From positions 636,487 to 700,486 of the forward strand of contig BCIK01000008.1 of assembly GCA_039545295.1 (NCBI GenBank): DNA of 64,000 bases, read 5' to 3'. This DNA comes from Udeniomyces pyricola (Eukaryota > Basidiomycota > Tremellomycetes > Cystofilobasidiales > Mrakiaceae). Shown here one piece after another: positions 45,311-57,688 of the stretch; positions within the stretch are counted from its first letter, which is position 1; each line of letters starts with the position of its first letter. A program made the translations under genes and the position numbers. The notes under the pieces were generated by a model. It was given only the letters and a program-made list of their open reading frames with translations, searched no databases and had not been told where the DNA came from.

Positions 45311-48300
45311 ATGGACGACTTTGTCCTCAACATTGCCCCTTCATCATCCGGAGGATCCTCCAAAAAAGCCCAGGCGGCCGGAGCCAAGCAGAAAGGTGGC
45401 CGGTGGACAGACAGGTTCGAGTGCAACTTTCCAATCCAATGCCGGACTTCTCCTTCTTTGCCACTCGCAACGGCTTCATGGCTTATGCTTTTTGTACCTT
45501 TGGCCTTTCTTCGTCTCTCTCTCTCTGTCCCTCTCTTAATCTATATCTATCTCTCGACTTGTGATCTGCCCTCTCTTCCAACAGGGTCAAGGCCAACAAG
45601 CAAGCACGGGACGGTCCTCCCAAGCCCAAAGTGCCCAAACCTCCCCCTTCGTATCAACCTATGCACCGACGCAACCAACCTCCTGCTCCTACTACTACTC
45701 CTGCTGCTGGTCCCAAAACGACGACGACGGTAAAGACCTCTTCGTCAGCACCCATAGCTTCCACCTCGTCCTCGACCGCCGCTCGGCCCAACAAAAAATT
45801 CCGACTCGATGAAGATGCCAATGAAGAATACGACGAGGATACGTACGAGGATCGAGGGGCTTCCAAACATGCTGCTGCTTCGACTACCAAAGGAGGCTCC
45901 TCCTCGACCGCGCCGACCAAGCAGGTCATCTCATCCCTCTTCTCCTACAAGGATGGTGCCCGAGTGACGACGCTCGATGATACGCTCGAACCATCCAACT
46001 CAACTTCCCTCGTTCCCGCCTCCAACGCAGTCTCGACCTCTACCCCGCGGACGACGACCGACAACACCTCTTTCCCCGGCCTCGGTCTCGACCCCCTCCT
46101 CGTTCATCACCTCGCCCACAAACTTAGCATCACTCACCCAACTCAGATCCAACGTGCCTCGCTCAGCTCGATGCTCGACCCGACGTTCACGCAGGAACAG
46201 CGCGACGTCTTCATTCAATCCCAAACCGGTAGCGGAAAGACGTTGACCTACCTTCTTCCCATCATCCAAGACCTTCTCCCCCTGAGTTCCCTCTCGTACA
46301 TTGATCGAAGCATCGGTACCCTCGCCATCATCCTCGTTCCAACGCGAGAGCTCGCCAAGCAAATCTCGGACGTGCTCGAATCCCTCCTTTCGCTACACCT
46401 TTCTCTCCGAACCAACGATGACGATAACGACGATCCCTCTACCGCCTCAGATCAACCCGTCCAACAGCGTCGAACGCGATGGATTGTTCCTGGTCTCCTC
46501 ACCGGAGGCGCGACGCGTACCCATGAAAAAGCACGAATTCGCAAGGGGCTTCCGATTCTCGTCTCCACCCCCGGTCGACTGCTCGACCATCTTCAAAACA
46601 CTACCTCGTTCGACGTCGGCAAGCTCCGATGGCTAGTCCTCGACGAGGCCGATCGATTGATGGATCTCGGGTTCGAGGAAACCGTCAATGGCATCCTCAA
46701 AGGGTTGGAAGGTCGACGGAAACTGGCGCTGGAAAGTTTGAGGAGTGGTGCGGTCATGCCCGGTGGGATCGGAGGTTGGGATTGGGCTAGAGAGAGAAAG
46801 ACGGTGCTTTGTTCGGCGACGGTCAGGGAGGATGTCCAGAAGTTGGCTGGAACGGCATTGAGGCGACCCGTCGTGTTCCGAGCGACGGACGTAGCGGCCC
46901 TCAAGGATGCTCCTAAGCTGGTTGCTGTTGGAGGAGGTGCCAACGCCAAGGCTACTCTTTCGTCCTCTTCCCCCAGCACCACTACTACTACTACTCCCTC
47001 GACGGACGCCAAAAAGACTCAGGAAGGTGGAACCGAGCTTGCGGACGTCCTCAGCGAAGCAAACGAAGAAAAGTTTACGCCGCCCTCTCAACTTGCTCAA
47101 AAACACATTGTCGTCGCGCCCAAGCTCCGTCTCGTCACGCTCGTCGCTTTGCTCCGTTCGCTCCTCTCCAAGAAGAACCAATCGAGCGCGGCCGGCACGG
47201 CGGTAGGCATGAAGGTCATTGTCTTTTTGAGCACGACGGATTCGGTCGATTTCCACTGGAAGATGTTGGGTGGCGTGGGGATGGGTGGCGAGAAGGTTGA
47301 GGAGGAAGGTGGGAGTGGGAGTGAAAGTGAGGAGGACAACGAGGAGGCAGAGGAAGATGCAGAGGACTTTGAAGGTGGTGGGGATTCGGACGAGGAAGAG
47401 ATTCGAGCGATGATCAAAGCGGCGAAAGCGACAGAAGCCAACCCTTCCTCGACTGCTATGGACGAAGATGACGACGAGCTCACCACCACCACCGCCGATG
47501 GGAAGAAGAAGAAGAAGGCCAAGCCGAAATCGGCCGCTCAGAAAGCGGCTCAACTCATCAAGGACGAACCCATCTCGTTCACCTCGACACTCCTTCCCAA
47601 CACGACGATTCACCGATTGCATGGTTCCCTTCCGCTCCAAACTCGATTAGCGTCGCTCAAATCGTTTGCGTCGACAGCTGTCCCTCCTCCGTCGACTGAC
47701 GGGTCGAAACCTGCCCCTCTGCCCGCTTCGTCCATCCTGTTCTGCACGTCCGTCGCTTCTCGAGGACTTGATCTTCCAACTGTCCGAGCCGTCGTCCAGT
47801 ACGACCTTCCGACCGAAGGCGGCGTGACGGAATACGTCCACCGAGTCGGTCGAACCGCCCGTGTCGGTCGAGGTGGTGAAGCCTGGAGTTTCGTCGGTAC
47901 CGGGCCCGAGAAAGATTGGGTCCCATGGATCGAGGGCAAGATGGGCGACGGCGTCAAGGTCGTCCCCGTCGGAGTCGAAGGCGTTCTCAAGAAAGGATTT
48001 GGAGGCGAGAGCGTTTGGGAAGGGAGAGCGACAGAGGTCCAAGGAGCGTTTGAGAGATGGGTCTTGAGTAAAACAAAGGTTTGTTACATGCCTTTGCTTT
48101 TTCATCTGCCCTCCTACTTGCTCTGTGCCTAGTTGAGGCTCTCTCGCCCCCCCCCCCCGCCCCCCTTTTGGTTATACGTTTTCCTTGCGTTTGGATGTTA
48201 GACCATGACATTAACATGTGATTCTTCCCCTCTCCTCTCGCTCCCATCCCCTCCCTTATCTTTCTCTCCTATTCCTACCCACCCCTATCATCAGCACACT

Positions 48301-48744
48301 AATCTCGCTCAGAAAGCCTACCAATCTTACGTGCGATCCTACTCGACGCATCCACTCGACGAGAAGCGGTTCTTCCACCTCAAGAACCTTCATCTCGGTC
48401 ACGTCGCTAAGTCATTCGCGTTGCGAGACGCGCCCTCGGCGATGGTCTCTGCCGGTGGAGGGTCCAAGAAGAAGCAGGCTGCCAATGCGATCCGACCGGC
48501 GGGATCCAAGTGGGAGAGGGATGATGACGAAGGCAAGATGGATGCTGAGAAGCGAATGCAGGAGGCTGTTAGGCAACAGGGTAGGTTGACGAAACGGGCG
48601 GGTGTTTTAGGTGTCGTTGGAGCGGGCGATTTCCAGGTGGGTATGAGCACGAACGAGTTGGAGAAGATGGCGGGTGGATTCGGGAAGGGTTCGGGTGGAG
48701 GTGGTGGTCCGGCGGGTAAAGGAAAGAGAAAGAGACGGAACTAG
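45311..48744 (+). CDS. DBP7: Dbp7-type DEAD-box RNA helicase
   Basis: Three exons: 45311-45414, 45585-48078, 48295-48744, giving 1015 residues. DEAD-box motifs are intact: Q region ([11 protein letters not shown]), motif I QTGSGKT (about residue 248), Ia PTRELAKQ, Ib [16 protein letters not shown] (about 388), III SAT (about 444), [36 protein letters not shown] and [15 protein letters not shown] (about 787). The C-terminal conserved region [37 protein letters not shown] is the DUF4217-type extension of the Dbp7/DDX31 family, followed by a KGKRKRRN tail. Family role: assembly of 60S pre-ribosomes in the nucleolus. Large acidic and Ser/Thr-rich insertions lie between motifs III and IV and between IV and V. 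Confidence 0.96.
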
Positions 48745-49415
48745 TGTCGTGATAAGTTGATGCATCTATATATAATGATCACAGCGCTTTCGTTGGTCAT
48801 CCAACTATATTCAGTCTTCTGCACAAAGGAAGGAAAAACAAAGGAGAGACGAAACGAAATGCAACGAAGTCAGCTGTTGGTATAAGATTGGATCACTGAT
48901 ACAAACTTAGTAGCTATGTTATGGTACCACTGACTAGTCATTTGAAGGAGTAGCCGTTGATTCAGTGTGCCCGCTATCTATATGATGAAAGGTAGACTCA
49001 TCAATCAAGCAAGCTGATCATTAAGCAGAGTTGATCAACGCCCCTGGTCGAGTGGGAAAATCCTCGAGGCATAGCCAGGCTCCTTCATAATCACATCCAG
49101 CGCGCTTATTGGCCTCATCGGCAGTAGCGTCGAACGACGGAAACCAGGATCAAAGAATTCCCGGAAGGCCGACAGGGGCTGATGTCGGAATCAGAAGCAA
49201 GCAGAACGAGACCTTTGACTTGTTTTTTTTTTTTTGCTTTCCTTTCTTTTGTTCCCTTTTTGTCATTGTTTTCTATTCATCTTCCCATCGTCTAAACCCA
49301 AACTCCCCCCCCCCCCTCCACATTTCACTTCACTCCACCATACCCATCCCTCATCCCTCAACACTCCCGCTAACGCTATACACCCGGGATGTGTGATTAG
49401 GGGTTAGCTTGAGTC
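48745..49415. other. convergent 3' flanks of DBP7 and CDC14
   Basis: About 670 bases with no supported gene. CTATATATAATG lies about 20 bases after the DBP7 stop. A T run (49222-49233) and a C run (49306-49317) are present. Confidence 0.5.
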
Positions 49416-52400
49416 TCAACCTCCCGACGACTTGCCCAACACATTCACGAGCGATTCAACATTCCCCATCCAAACGCTCAACATCGCTTTCTTCTCCTCG
49501 ACCGTTCGCGTCGTCGGTCGATAGGCGGCCGCCAACGACGATGATGACGACGACGACGAGGGTTGGAGTGAAGGTGGAAGGGAAAGGTTGGTAGGTCCTT
49601 GGGTGGTGACGAGGGGTCGTTTCCCCCCTGGAAGATTGGGACTCGTCGTCGTCGGACCGGATGGGACAATCCCTGCAACACGAGAGGAAGAAGAAGAAGA
49701 AGAAGTGGAAGCAGGGGAAAGGTCAAAGTAGGAAGGAGGTGGGAGTCTCGTCGTCGTCGTCGTCGTCGAGGTGAAGACATCAGAGGTTTCGATTGGAAGG
49801 TTTGAATTGGGGATGAGATGGTCATGTGGACGAGGACTCAAAGAGGTGGAGGAGGAAGAGGAACAGGGTTTCGAGTTGGTGGTTGAGTTGGGGTTGGGCG
49901 AGGCTTTAGGGGTAATGGATGAGGACGAGGATGAGGTCGTGGAGGAGGAGGCGGAAGTGGATGATGACAGAAGAGGTCGGTTAGGATGGAACGAGAGAGG
50001 CTGGGACAGGTTAGGTGAGGAGGTCGGGGTGGAAGTCGTAGAAGAAGAAGAAGCAGAAGGGCGGGGAAGGAGAGGACTAGGGGGATGGAGAAAAGAGGAA
50101 GTCGTCGATGAGGACGACGAAGAAGAAGTTCGAGTGCTCATGGTGATTGAAGTAGGGGTGCCTGTTGTCGTCGAGGAGGATCGAGCCGTTGCAGGCGTGC
50201 TGCTTGGCACGAGGTTGGAAGGAAGAATAGAAAGGGAGGAGATCGAACTTTCACGCGGTCGATGATGTCGGTGATGGTGGTGATGATGGGACTGATGGCG
50301 AGGGGAAGATGGCTCTTCGAGAGGAGTGGTCAAAGAAGAAGAGGAGGAAGACGAAGAGTTAGGCAAAAGAGGCGATGAAGGCGGTGGAGGTTGAAGCGAG
50401 AAAGAGGGCGTTGGAATGCGAGCTCGAGGGGTTGTCGAAGGATTTGATGAAGGATTTGACGGGAAAGAGGAACAAGAAGCAGAAGGAGCATGCATTGTAT
50501 GAGGATCTGACGATGATTGACGTTTATTAGGATGAGTAGTCGGAGGTGGCGAAGAGATGGACGAAGCGGATGATTGAGTAGAAGTCGATCGAGAAGACGT
50601 GCTTGGAGTCGACGATCCTTTACTCGAACCAGAACTACCCGTCCTGCTACTACTCTCTTCTCCTCCCTTCTCTCGCGAGGGAATGAACGAAGGTGGGAGC
50701 ATCAGTCCGGCCGTGGTGGAAGAAGATCGCTTCGCCAATCGAGAGTCTATCATAGGGATAGACGCTACAGCTGCAGGAGTGTCTCGAACGACAAATGGTG
50801 AATCGTCCAATCCCGATCTTCCACCAACGTCTTCGCGACTAGACGCCACGTTGATATGCTCGGCGGATGAACTCCCTCTTCTCCGGGGCGTCTCAAGCAC
50901 TGATGGCGGTTCGAGCTCTTCGTCTCGGATGCGATACCGACTCGGGGTCCTCTGACCGAGTGATTCATCGAGACTGACGCCGTGGTTGGTACCGTGTCGA
51001 TGGGACGGAGTCTTGGATCCGTCACTTCGAAGATAATAGACGGCATTGGGACGAGAGGTCGAGGTTTCGTTAGGAGGGATCGCTGTTGAATCGGTCGGTG
51101 GGTGATCGCGGGTTCGAAGGGGCTTTTGAGGTGTTTGGGGGACAAAGGCTTCTAGGCGCTCGCGAGAAGGAATGCGAGAGTTGGTAGGCTTAGAAGTTGA
51201 CTGAGACGCCTCTTGTTGTAATGAAGGGAGAGGAGGCACAGGAGAGAGAAGTGAGGGGTTGGTCGGTTGATGTGAATGCGAAGCTGCTCTGGTCATGGTA
51301 TCAGAGGAAGCGGCGTAGGGTCCTGGGTTGGGAGATGATGGTGTGGATCGAGATTGTTGAAGAGGATGCGAATGAGAGGGAGTAGAAGAGGACAAAGAAA
51401 CTCCCAGACCGTGGTTCCGGTGCTTTGAAGTTGCAGATGGAGATCGAGTGGCTGTGGAAGAGGGAGGGGGGACTGGCTGAAGATGGTGCGAGGATTGAAG
51501 CTGCTCGGGTGTTGCTGAACGAACGACTTTGGCGATGCTTGCATCATGAAGTTGAGAAGCAGAGTCGAAACATTCTTCTGTACCAAGAGATGAGGTAGAA
51601 AAGGAAAAACCAAGGCCTTGCATCTCGGTTGAAACGCGGGAGAACGGCGAGGACACCTCTATTCCGGGCGAGAACGACGATTGAGACGGTTGTTCGACAC
51701 GATGAGCTCGATGAAATGGAGTACTTGGAGAAGACGGTATTGAGGGCTCTTTGAGCTCTACTTCTCCATCTTGGTCTCCTCTGCTGTCCTTTTTAGGGTG
51801 CTGCTTCGGGGGCCTTGGCGAACGTTGGTGTTGTGGCACGGGAGCGACGATGACCGGACCTGCCTCCAACGACTCAGAAGGGGATGTCTCTCCTTTTTGA
51901 TCTTCCTCATCAAGGAGATAAAAGCAAAGAAATTCGAGGGCCTTCATCCGAACGTCCTTTTTTCCGCCTTTGGATTTCAGAACCCGCATGACAATCTCGA
52001 GCCCACTGCAATCCTCAAAGACCCGCGTCAGATGCGGCGAGTCAGCGAGGGTACACGAGAGTGTATCCAGAAGGATCGAAGCCAGAGGAGGAGGATCATT
52101 TGGGTCGATGGATGGAGTCGTCGGTGTGGACGACGGGCTGGGAAGGTGTCGGGTCAAGAGCAACAAATCGAGGATGATCTCCATGCTGGACCGACGGCCG
52201 ACAAGCTCCCGAGACTTTGGGTGAAGGAGACACATTCCTTGCAGAAGCACTAGTATCAGGGAGAGTTCTTTCACGGTTGGATCGAGGCTAGATCTGGACT
52301 CTGAAAAATGCCCGAGGGACAAGGGCAACAGCAAGAGGTTGAGCGCAAGATCGGTACTGGCGTGCTCAATTCCCTGTCTTTAATGGAAACGTACCCTTTT

Positions 52401-52983
52401 TGACGAGCTGCTCATGCAGTACAGGTAGAGTACGTCCAAGGAGTGGAAGTAAAGTTGAGACGACTAATCACCGTCACCAAACAAACAAAGAAACAAAGGT
52501 AAAGACAGAGAGAGGAGGAGGAAAGGGAAGGAGAGGGTGTAAGCGGTTGAGGTTTGTGGGCGCGCTCGTTCCATCTGATATCCAAGCCGCAGCGAAGAGC
52601 CATAGGGACCTCATTTAGTAGTACCGTACAAAGAGCTTACTGTTGCTTTCGACCTTTTCCTGCATCAGGACAAAGATGGCGAGAATGCGCTGGCGTTCTT
52701 TCTCTCTTGGATCGTCCCGCGCAGTCCCGCCAGCAACGGGATGAGGTACGTCGGCGTCCGTTATCGGAGTTACATGCTTACCATGAGGTGAACTGGGAGG
52801 GTTAGCTGGTGATGGATGCGGATTGATTGTGGAGGAAGCAGCTGGGGAGACTGAAGGAATGCAGAGCGTGGCAAGAAGCGAATCGAGGGAAGTGAGAGCG
52901 CGTAGCCGGCGGGAAGGAGAGGAGCGAAGGGAAGCGAGCTGTTTAGATATTGGGTTATGAAGCAAGGGAGGGCAGGTCAGCAT
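49416..52983 (-). CDS. CDC14: SIN-pathway Cdc14-family protein with a very long Ser-rich insertion
   Basis: Three exons: 52983-52641, 52463-52395, 52300-49416, giving 1098 residues. The N-terminal helical domain is continuous across both introns: KQLASLRSSPSRRLRALTSL, REKERQRILAIFVLMQEKVE, IVSTLLPLLGRTLPVLHEQL, ELSLILVLLQGMCLLHPKS, SMEIILDLLLL, TLSCTLADSPHLTRVFEDCS, GLEIVMRVLK and VRMKALEFLCFYLLDEE. This matches the S. pombe Cdc14 (septation initiation network) family, not the phosphatase of the same name. In that system it pairs with the Sid1 kinase at the spindle pole to trigger septation. About 700 low-complexity Ser/Thr/Pro residues follow. The conserved C-terminal helix EEKKAMLSVWMGNVESLVNV then ends the protein. 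Confidence 0.85.
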
Positions 52984-53782
52984 GAAGGGAGGGAACACGG
53001 GGACTGGGAATGAAAGAGACTGATGCTGACGTCTTCTAAGAGTGGAAAGACAAAGAGCGGGAGGTCACTCATGGGTGGTGTATCGGGGAGGAGGTCAGAG
53101 GAAGGGCGGGCGGGCGGGCGTCAAAGGTGATCAATATGCTGAACCGAACGCGTCACAGCGTTCAAGATGATCAACGTTTGGTGTTTCGGTTGGCGCTTTT
53201 CTGCGCGCTCGCCAGAATTCCCTGTGCTATATTATACAGCTATATATGCTACTGCGTATTCCGATGCCTTTTTCTTTGTTTTTCTTTCTCTTCACCTTCA
53301 CCCAAGTATCCTTCCAATTCATGCCGAGCTCATTTTTTTTTTTACGCCTTTACCTTGACTCTGTATAAGCCCTTCGACAGCAACCCATCCCGCTTCAGGA
53401 ACCCGATTCCATCAGGTCACATCGTACCAAACACGACACAAACCAAAACACGTCACTGACTTTAGTTTGGGTTCAAGATTGATTTGTCTTTCATCAGTAT
53501 CATCAATATCAATCCTCATCTCTGTCGGAATCCAAATCCCACCACCACCACCACCACCACCAAAGAGCACGAGTCCCATTTGACGTATACATTGAAAGAG
53601 GAGAACAAGTTAAAGAACGCAAGAACAAGGTATCAGCCTACCACCTCTTTGTCACTTGCAGATCAAGTCTGTCGACTCGAGAGCCGCAATCTCTCTCTGC
53701 CAACGCGTGAACCTCGTCGTAAGAGCAGCGGCAGGGTATATGTGTGTGTGTGTATGTGAAGAAGAAGGAACTTCAAGATGAC
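52984..53782. other. CDC14 upstream region and TIM22 3' flank
   Basis: About 800 bases with no supported gene. It contains CGGGCGGGCGGGCG at about 53108-53120, a T run (53333-53343) and an (ACC)n microsatellite (53539-53561). Confidence 0.5.
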
Positions 53783-54917
53783 TCACGGTGTTTCCTTGCG
53801 CATATACAGATCTATCAGTCCCGAGAACCCAGCAAAGCCCGCTCCGCCAGCGAGGACACCTCGGGGTCCTCCCCCACTTTGAAGGGCAAGGATCCCACCC
53901 GCGAGGAACCCAGCGTAGACGGCGTTGTAAATGTCGTTTTTTGCTCGGTACTTTGTAGCAACGTTGTTGGAGGAGTTGAGTTAGCTAAGGACAAGACGAT
54001 GTAAACGCGAAGAACGCGCAAGGATTTCGGAGGAGGTGAAAGAAAGGCAAAAGCGAAGGGGGGACGGGGCTAAGGGGATAAAGACGTACCCCTTCAACGC
54101 AACACTCCACACCACTGTAGACCGCTCCGACTTTCGCAAACCCTTTACCAGTCGTCATCATCTTTGAGCCCATATCCTTAAAGGCAAGCTTGGTTTGAGC
54201 CATGGTGGAGATTTGGACGTTGGCTCGGTTCAAAGGATCTTCGTATTGGAATGACGTCGACATGAGTGAGAAGAACGCTCCGAGTCCGAACCTGAAACGG
54301 ACAAGACATTGTTTTCAAGCAAATCAGGTGATCAGTTGAAGATGGTTCAAGAGCAAGGGGGGTTTGATGATGTACTAAGTCGTACAAGGAAGGAAGCGTT
54401 TCCTATCCTGTCTTCCTTGCCTCAAGACCCTTTCCCTTCCTTCCTTCCTCACTGAAGTTCCCATCAACGCCTTGTACCAACACTCCTTGGTTGAAACTCA
54501 CCCAGCTGCTCCAGCGAGAGTCGTTTTGAACACACAGCTTTCGACGCCATAACCCATGTATTTCTGGAACTGAACCATCTGAAGCGCCTGTTGTCGCTCC
54601 TCTTCGGTTGTGCCCGGAGGCATGGGCTCTGACGAGAGCGACGCACAAACACAAGTTGGATCAACCCATTTGCCAGAACGTCAGTACAGTCGGATACACA
54701 TGAATGAAGGAGTTAGGAACTTGAGGAGGAGAGTTACCTTTGCCGAGAGGAAAGAGCGGTGGAAGCAGGGGATGTGAGGCTGTCCGATTCCGAACGACAC
54801 GCGAAACGAATAGCAAGAGGGGAGGGAAAGGGGGGGGGGGAAGAGACCAGACACGGTTCGGTGAGTGAGGTTAAGAGGACGTGAGAGGAGGACAAGGTGG
54901 GTTGTAGGCATACCCAT
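53783..54917 (-). CDS. TIM22: mitochondrial inner membrane carrier translocase Tim22
   Basis: Five exons: 54917-54914 (ATGG), 54779-54738, 54628-54502, 54291-54090, 53950-53783, giving 180 residues. Exon 1 is four bases, ATGG|GTATGC, and gives [21 protein letters not shown]. The Tim17/22/23 core follows: [97 protein letters not shown] and [19 protein letters not shown]. The two conserved cysteines of Tim22 (in VESC and VECC) are present. It forms the pore of the TIM22 complex that inserts metabolite carriers. The last acceptor is CTACAAAG, atypical but required for EGYRAKND. Confidence 0.95.
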
Positions 54918-55308
54918 GGTGAGTTTGAAGCGTGTGTATAGGTCGGAAGAGAACGGGGCGGAGTGGTGCAAGGGACGATGGTTTTGGGTCGGTTCATGCC
55001 CGAATGAATCACTGCGAAACGTCCAGAGCTTCGCGTCGCGAATCAATCGTCTCCAACGCGCAAACAGGCAATGATTATATGCATGGCTTTCATTGGCTTT
55101 CGATAGATAAATGCCACTGCCCTCATAGATGTTTCATTGATATTATATATATATATATGTAACATTTTTCTTTCTCTTGGCTTCCACCCTTCTCTGCTCT
55201 TATTATTGACCTTCGATTCATACAACTAATCCAAAATCAATGCTTGACCCTCTCTCATGCTTACAAAAGTATATCGCATATATACATATATATATATGTC
55301 TCAACCCG
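54918..55308. other. TIM22 upstream region and YIH1 3' flank
   Basis: About 390 bases. Two TATATATA runs (55144-55158 and 55279-55298) lie downstream of the YIH1 stop; the nearer one is about 10 bases after it. No gene supported. Confidence 0.5.
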
Positions 55309-57274
55309 TCAACCTCTTCCTTTACTTCCCTTGGTACTTCCTCCTTTTGTCGTCGTCGCTGTCTTGACCTCGAGGAACCCACCCACCTCCAACGCATCGC
55401 GCGCCGCCTGGTTAATGTGGGTGAAGCGGGAAGGTCCGAGATGAACACCTCCAAAGTACCGAGTGACGATCACGAGAACGTTTTCGACATCCTATAGGAA
55501 AGGGAATCATCAAGAAAAGAACGAGAAGTAAAAAAAAAGTAAAGATTCATATGAGTAAAAAGTGGAAGAACAAGAGAAGTCATCAGCAGCCTTTTTATGG
55601 TCTTGCTGAACTTGTAGCACCCTGGTTGGGCTATGGAAGCATCGGATCCGTCCAGTTCGAGCGAGTGATAGACAAATAAGGCATGTAGCCACTGACCAAG
55701 ATTTGAAGCAGATGAGCGATCCTTCCGCCCGCAGCCGATTCTCTATCGTCGTCATTGTCTACGCCACCCATCACAACCAACCGCAGAAGGACCGATCAGC
55801 AACATTGAGCCCACATGACTCATAATGTGACCACAGAGATCGTGGATGGAGACGGACCGGCTATCATAGTCCCTCCAGTACCTCTCACCCGATACGCATG
55901 GATGATTGGATGCGCGGCTTTCGCAATCTTTCGATCGTCCAAGAGGTAATTCAACACAAGGGGTATCTGAAGGATGTGCGACATCGACCGTGGTTCAGTC
56001 AGTGTTGATCGATCGAAGTCAGCCTATCACAGCATACAGCCTAGTATCGGGCAAAGAGTGGGTTTTTGTTTTTGAACGGCTCACATCAGCCACATCCTTG
56101 ATTTCTACTGCTCTCCCAACGAACGAGCTTTTGCGGTCAACGATAGGCTCCGCGACGTGTATCCGAATATGTTCTGGTAGATCTACTGGCGCAGAGGGTA
56201 CTGTAGTTGGAGGGGGAAGGGAGACGTCTGGGACGGGATGAGAGTCAAGTGATGAAGGGACCGGCTGTCGGAGAGCGGCCGAGTCGGCGTCTGAGATGCG
56301 ATGTTGAGTGAACCACTCCTGCATATCAACAGCGTAAAGTAACCAAGATTAGTCACAGACAACACAAAGAGTGCTCTTTTCGGGACACAAAGTCTTACTG
56401 TTCGTCAAGTGAACAAAGAGGAGCGAATCGTACCTGGGTTATCTTTCGACAATGCTCGAGTCCTTCCCAAACCGCTACGTCCCCAGAGACGAATGGGACG
56501 CCATCGCCGTCTGGTGGTGGGATTGAAAAGTACGTCCGCTGGTACGAAGAATTAGAATAGAGCCTTGAGTAAATGCATGTCTATCGAGAGGGCGAAAGGG
56601 CTAAGTAGGAAGGTCTAGGAAGTATCTGTACCAGCACGCGACCGACTGGGAAGGAAGAAAGAAAGAACCAGAAGAAAATGACATTTATCCATACTTTCTA
56701 CGTCAGCGCGCCTGGATCGAATCGAAACCCTCGTTAATTATTCTCAGATGATGTCGGGTAAAAACTCACATAAGCCGCTGTCGACGCCGTAATCGCCAAT
56801 GTACTTGTTTAGAATTTGGAGTTGGGGAGGGTGCGAGCTCTCGGGGTACGCCGGAGGGAGGGTCACGAGGATGGTGACGGTAATCTCGGTGTCCTCATCT
56901 GGCAGCCTTAATGGTGGTGACTTCAGTATTATTTACACCTCGAGCCTTCCGCACGTCCCTGCAGGAGGTTTTGAGCAAACGAGCTCGTGTGAAGACGCAG
57001 CAACAGTATTAGGGGGTTTGAAGGGAAAGACTCACGTTACGCAGGCTTCGTAGCGGATCCTTTCGCCCTCTTCCTGTTTGACGATCGGTCCATCTTGACG
57101 CCCCCAGGTGAGATCGGTTGGGTTGTGGATGTGAAGACACTCTTCTCCGTAGATAGCTTGGAGAGCTTCGAGTTCGTCTGAGATGGGGTCAAGTTTGGGT
57201 TGGGCTCGGAGGGAGGACTTGAACGTGTCAAAGGAGTCAAACTCGGACGGAGGTGCGTCTTGGGTTGGTTGCAT
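55309..57274 (-). CDS. YIH1: Yih1/IMPACT: RWD plus ancient IMPACT domain
   Basis: Eight exons: 57274-57041, 56893-56770, 56645-56632, 56538-56434, 56318-56085, 55966-55882, 55758-55697, 55491-55309, giving 346 residues. The RWD domain runs from DELEALQAIYGEE through DTEITVTILVTLPPAYPESS, LQILNKYIGDYGVDSGLFGR, to WEGLEHCRKITQEW. The IMPACT domain follows: AEPIVDRKSSFVGRAVEI, LLDDRKIAKAAHP, AYRVRDNDDDRESAAGGRI, HLLQILDVENVLVIVTRYFG, GVHLGPSRFTHIN. Yih1 competes with Gcn2 for Gcn1 and damps the amino-acid starvation response. A 14-base exon supplies FGRVL and is essential for frame. The donor AGAG|GTACTG at 55882 is chosen because it joins directly to the conserved acidic DNDDDRESAAGG. The first donor/acceptor pair (phase 0 at 57041/56893) is the least certain. 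Confidence 0.92.
56632..56645 (-). other. YIH1: 14-base micro-exon of YIH1
   Basis: Acceptor CTTCCCAG, exon of 14 bases, donor GTACAG. It bridges phase 1 to phase 0 and supplies F-G-R-V-L of the conserved 'DSxLFGxxLRTY' segment of the RWD domain. Confidence 0.82.
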
Positions 57275-57688
57275 AGTTGGGCTGAGGTGGTGGCTGTGCC
57301 TGTGTGGTAAGCGGGATAGGCGGCACTCGAGAGAAGTACAAGGCCTGTAGAGTTGATGGACAGGCGTTGAGGGCTGTGGGTGTTTGAGGGACGCGTATAT
57401 GGACATGATGGATGACGATGCAGACTGGGTGGATGCAAAGGTTAGTAACTACTTACCTGATTCCATCCTCATGGCTATCGAATCGTTGATCGATATCGGT
57501 CACTACTATTATCCATATTATATCGATTCCCACCGAAGCTCCCCCCCTGCCCCCTCCCCCCCTCACTCCTTCCTCTCTCACCATATCCTTCGGATCTCCT
57601 AGCTTGTTGCCTGGTACCCTTGATCGCCAGCACATCCCAACCACATCTCGCACCTCATCCCTCGGTCCTCCGCCTCAAGAAAAGAAAA
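57275..57688. promoter_or_regulatory. divergent promoter of YIH1 (-) and the HIT gene (+)
   Basis: About 410 bases. The YIH1 frame is open upstream to an ATG at 57406, so a longer N terminus is possible. The 57540-57600 part is a C-rich leader for the HIT gene. Confidence 0.45.

Noticed and set aside
46633..47640. 335-codon minus-strand frame inside DBP7
   Set aside because: It lies entirely antisense to the helicase core; its sequence is the mirror of biased codons and shows no domain.
54681..55046. 121-codon minus-strand frame starting MGMPTTH as the Tim22 N terminus
   Set aside because: Its frame does not join EPMPPG. Splicing after ATGG gives [21 protein letters not shown] in frame with a consensus donor.
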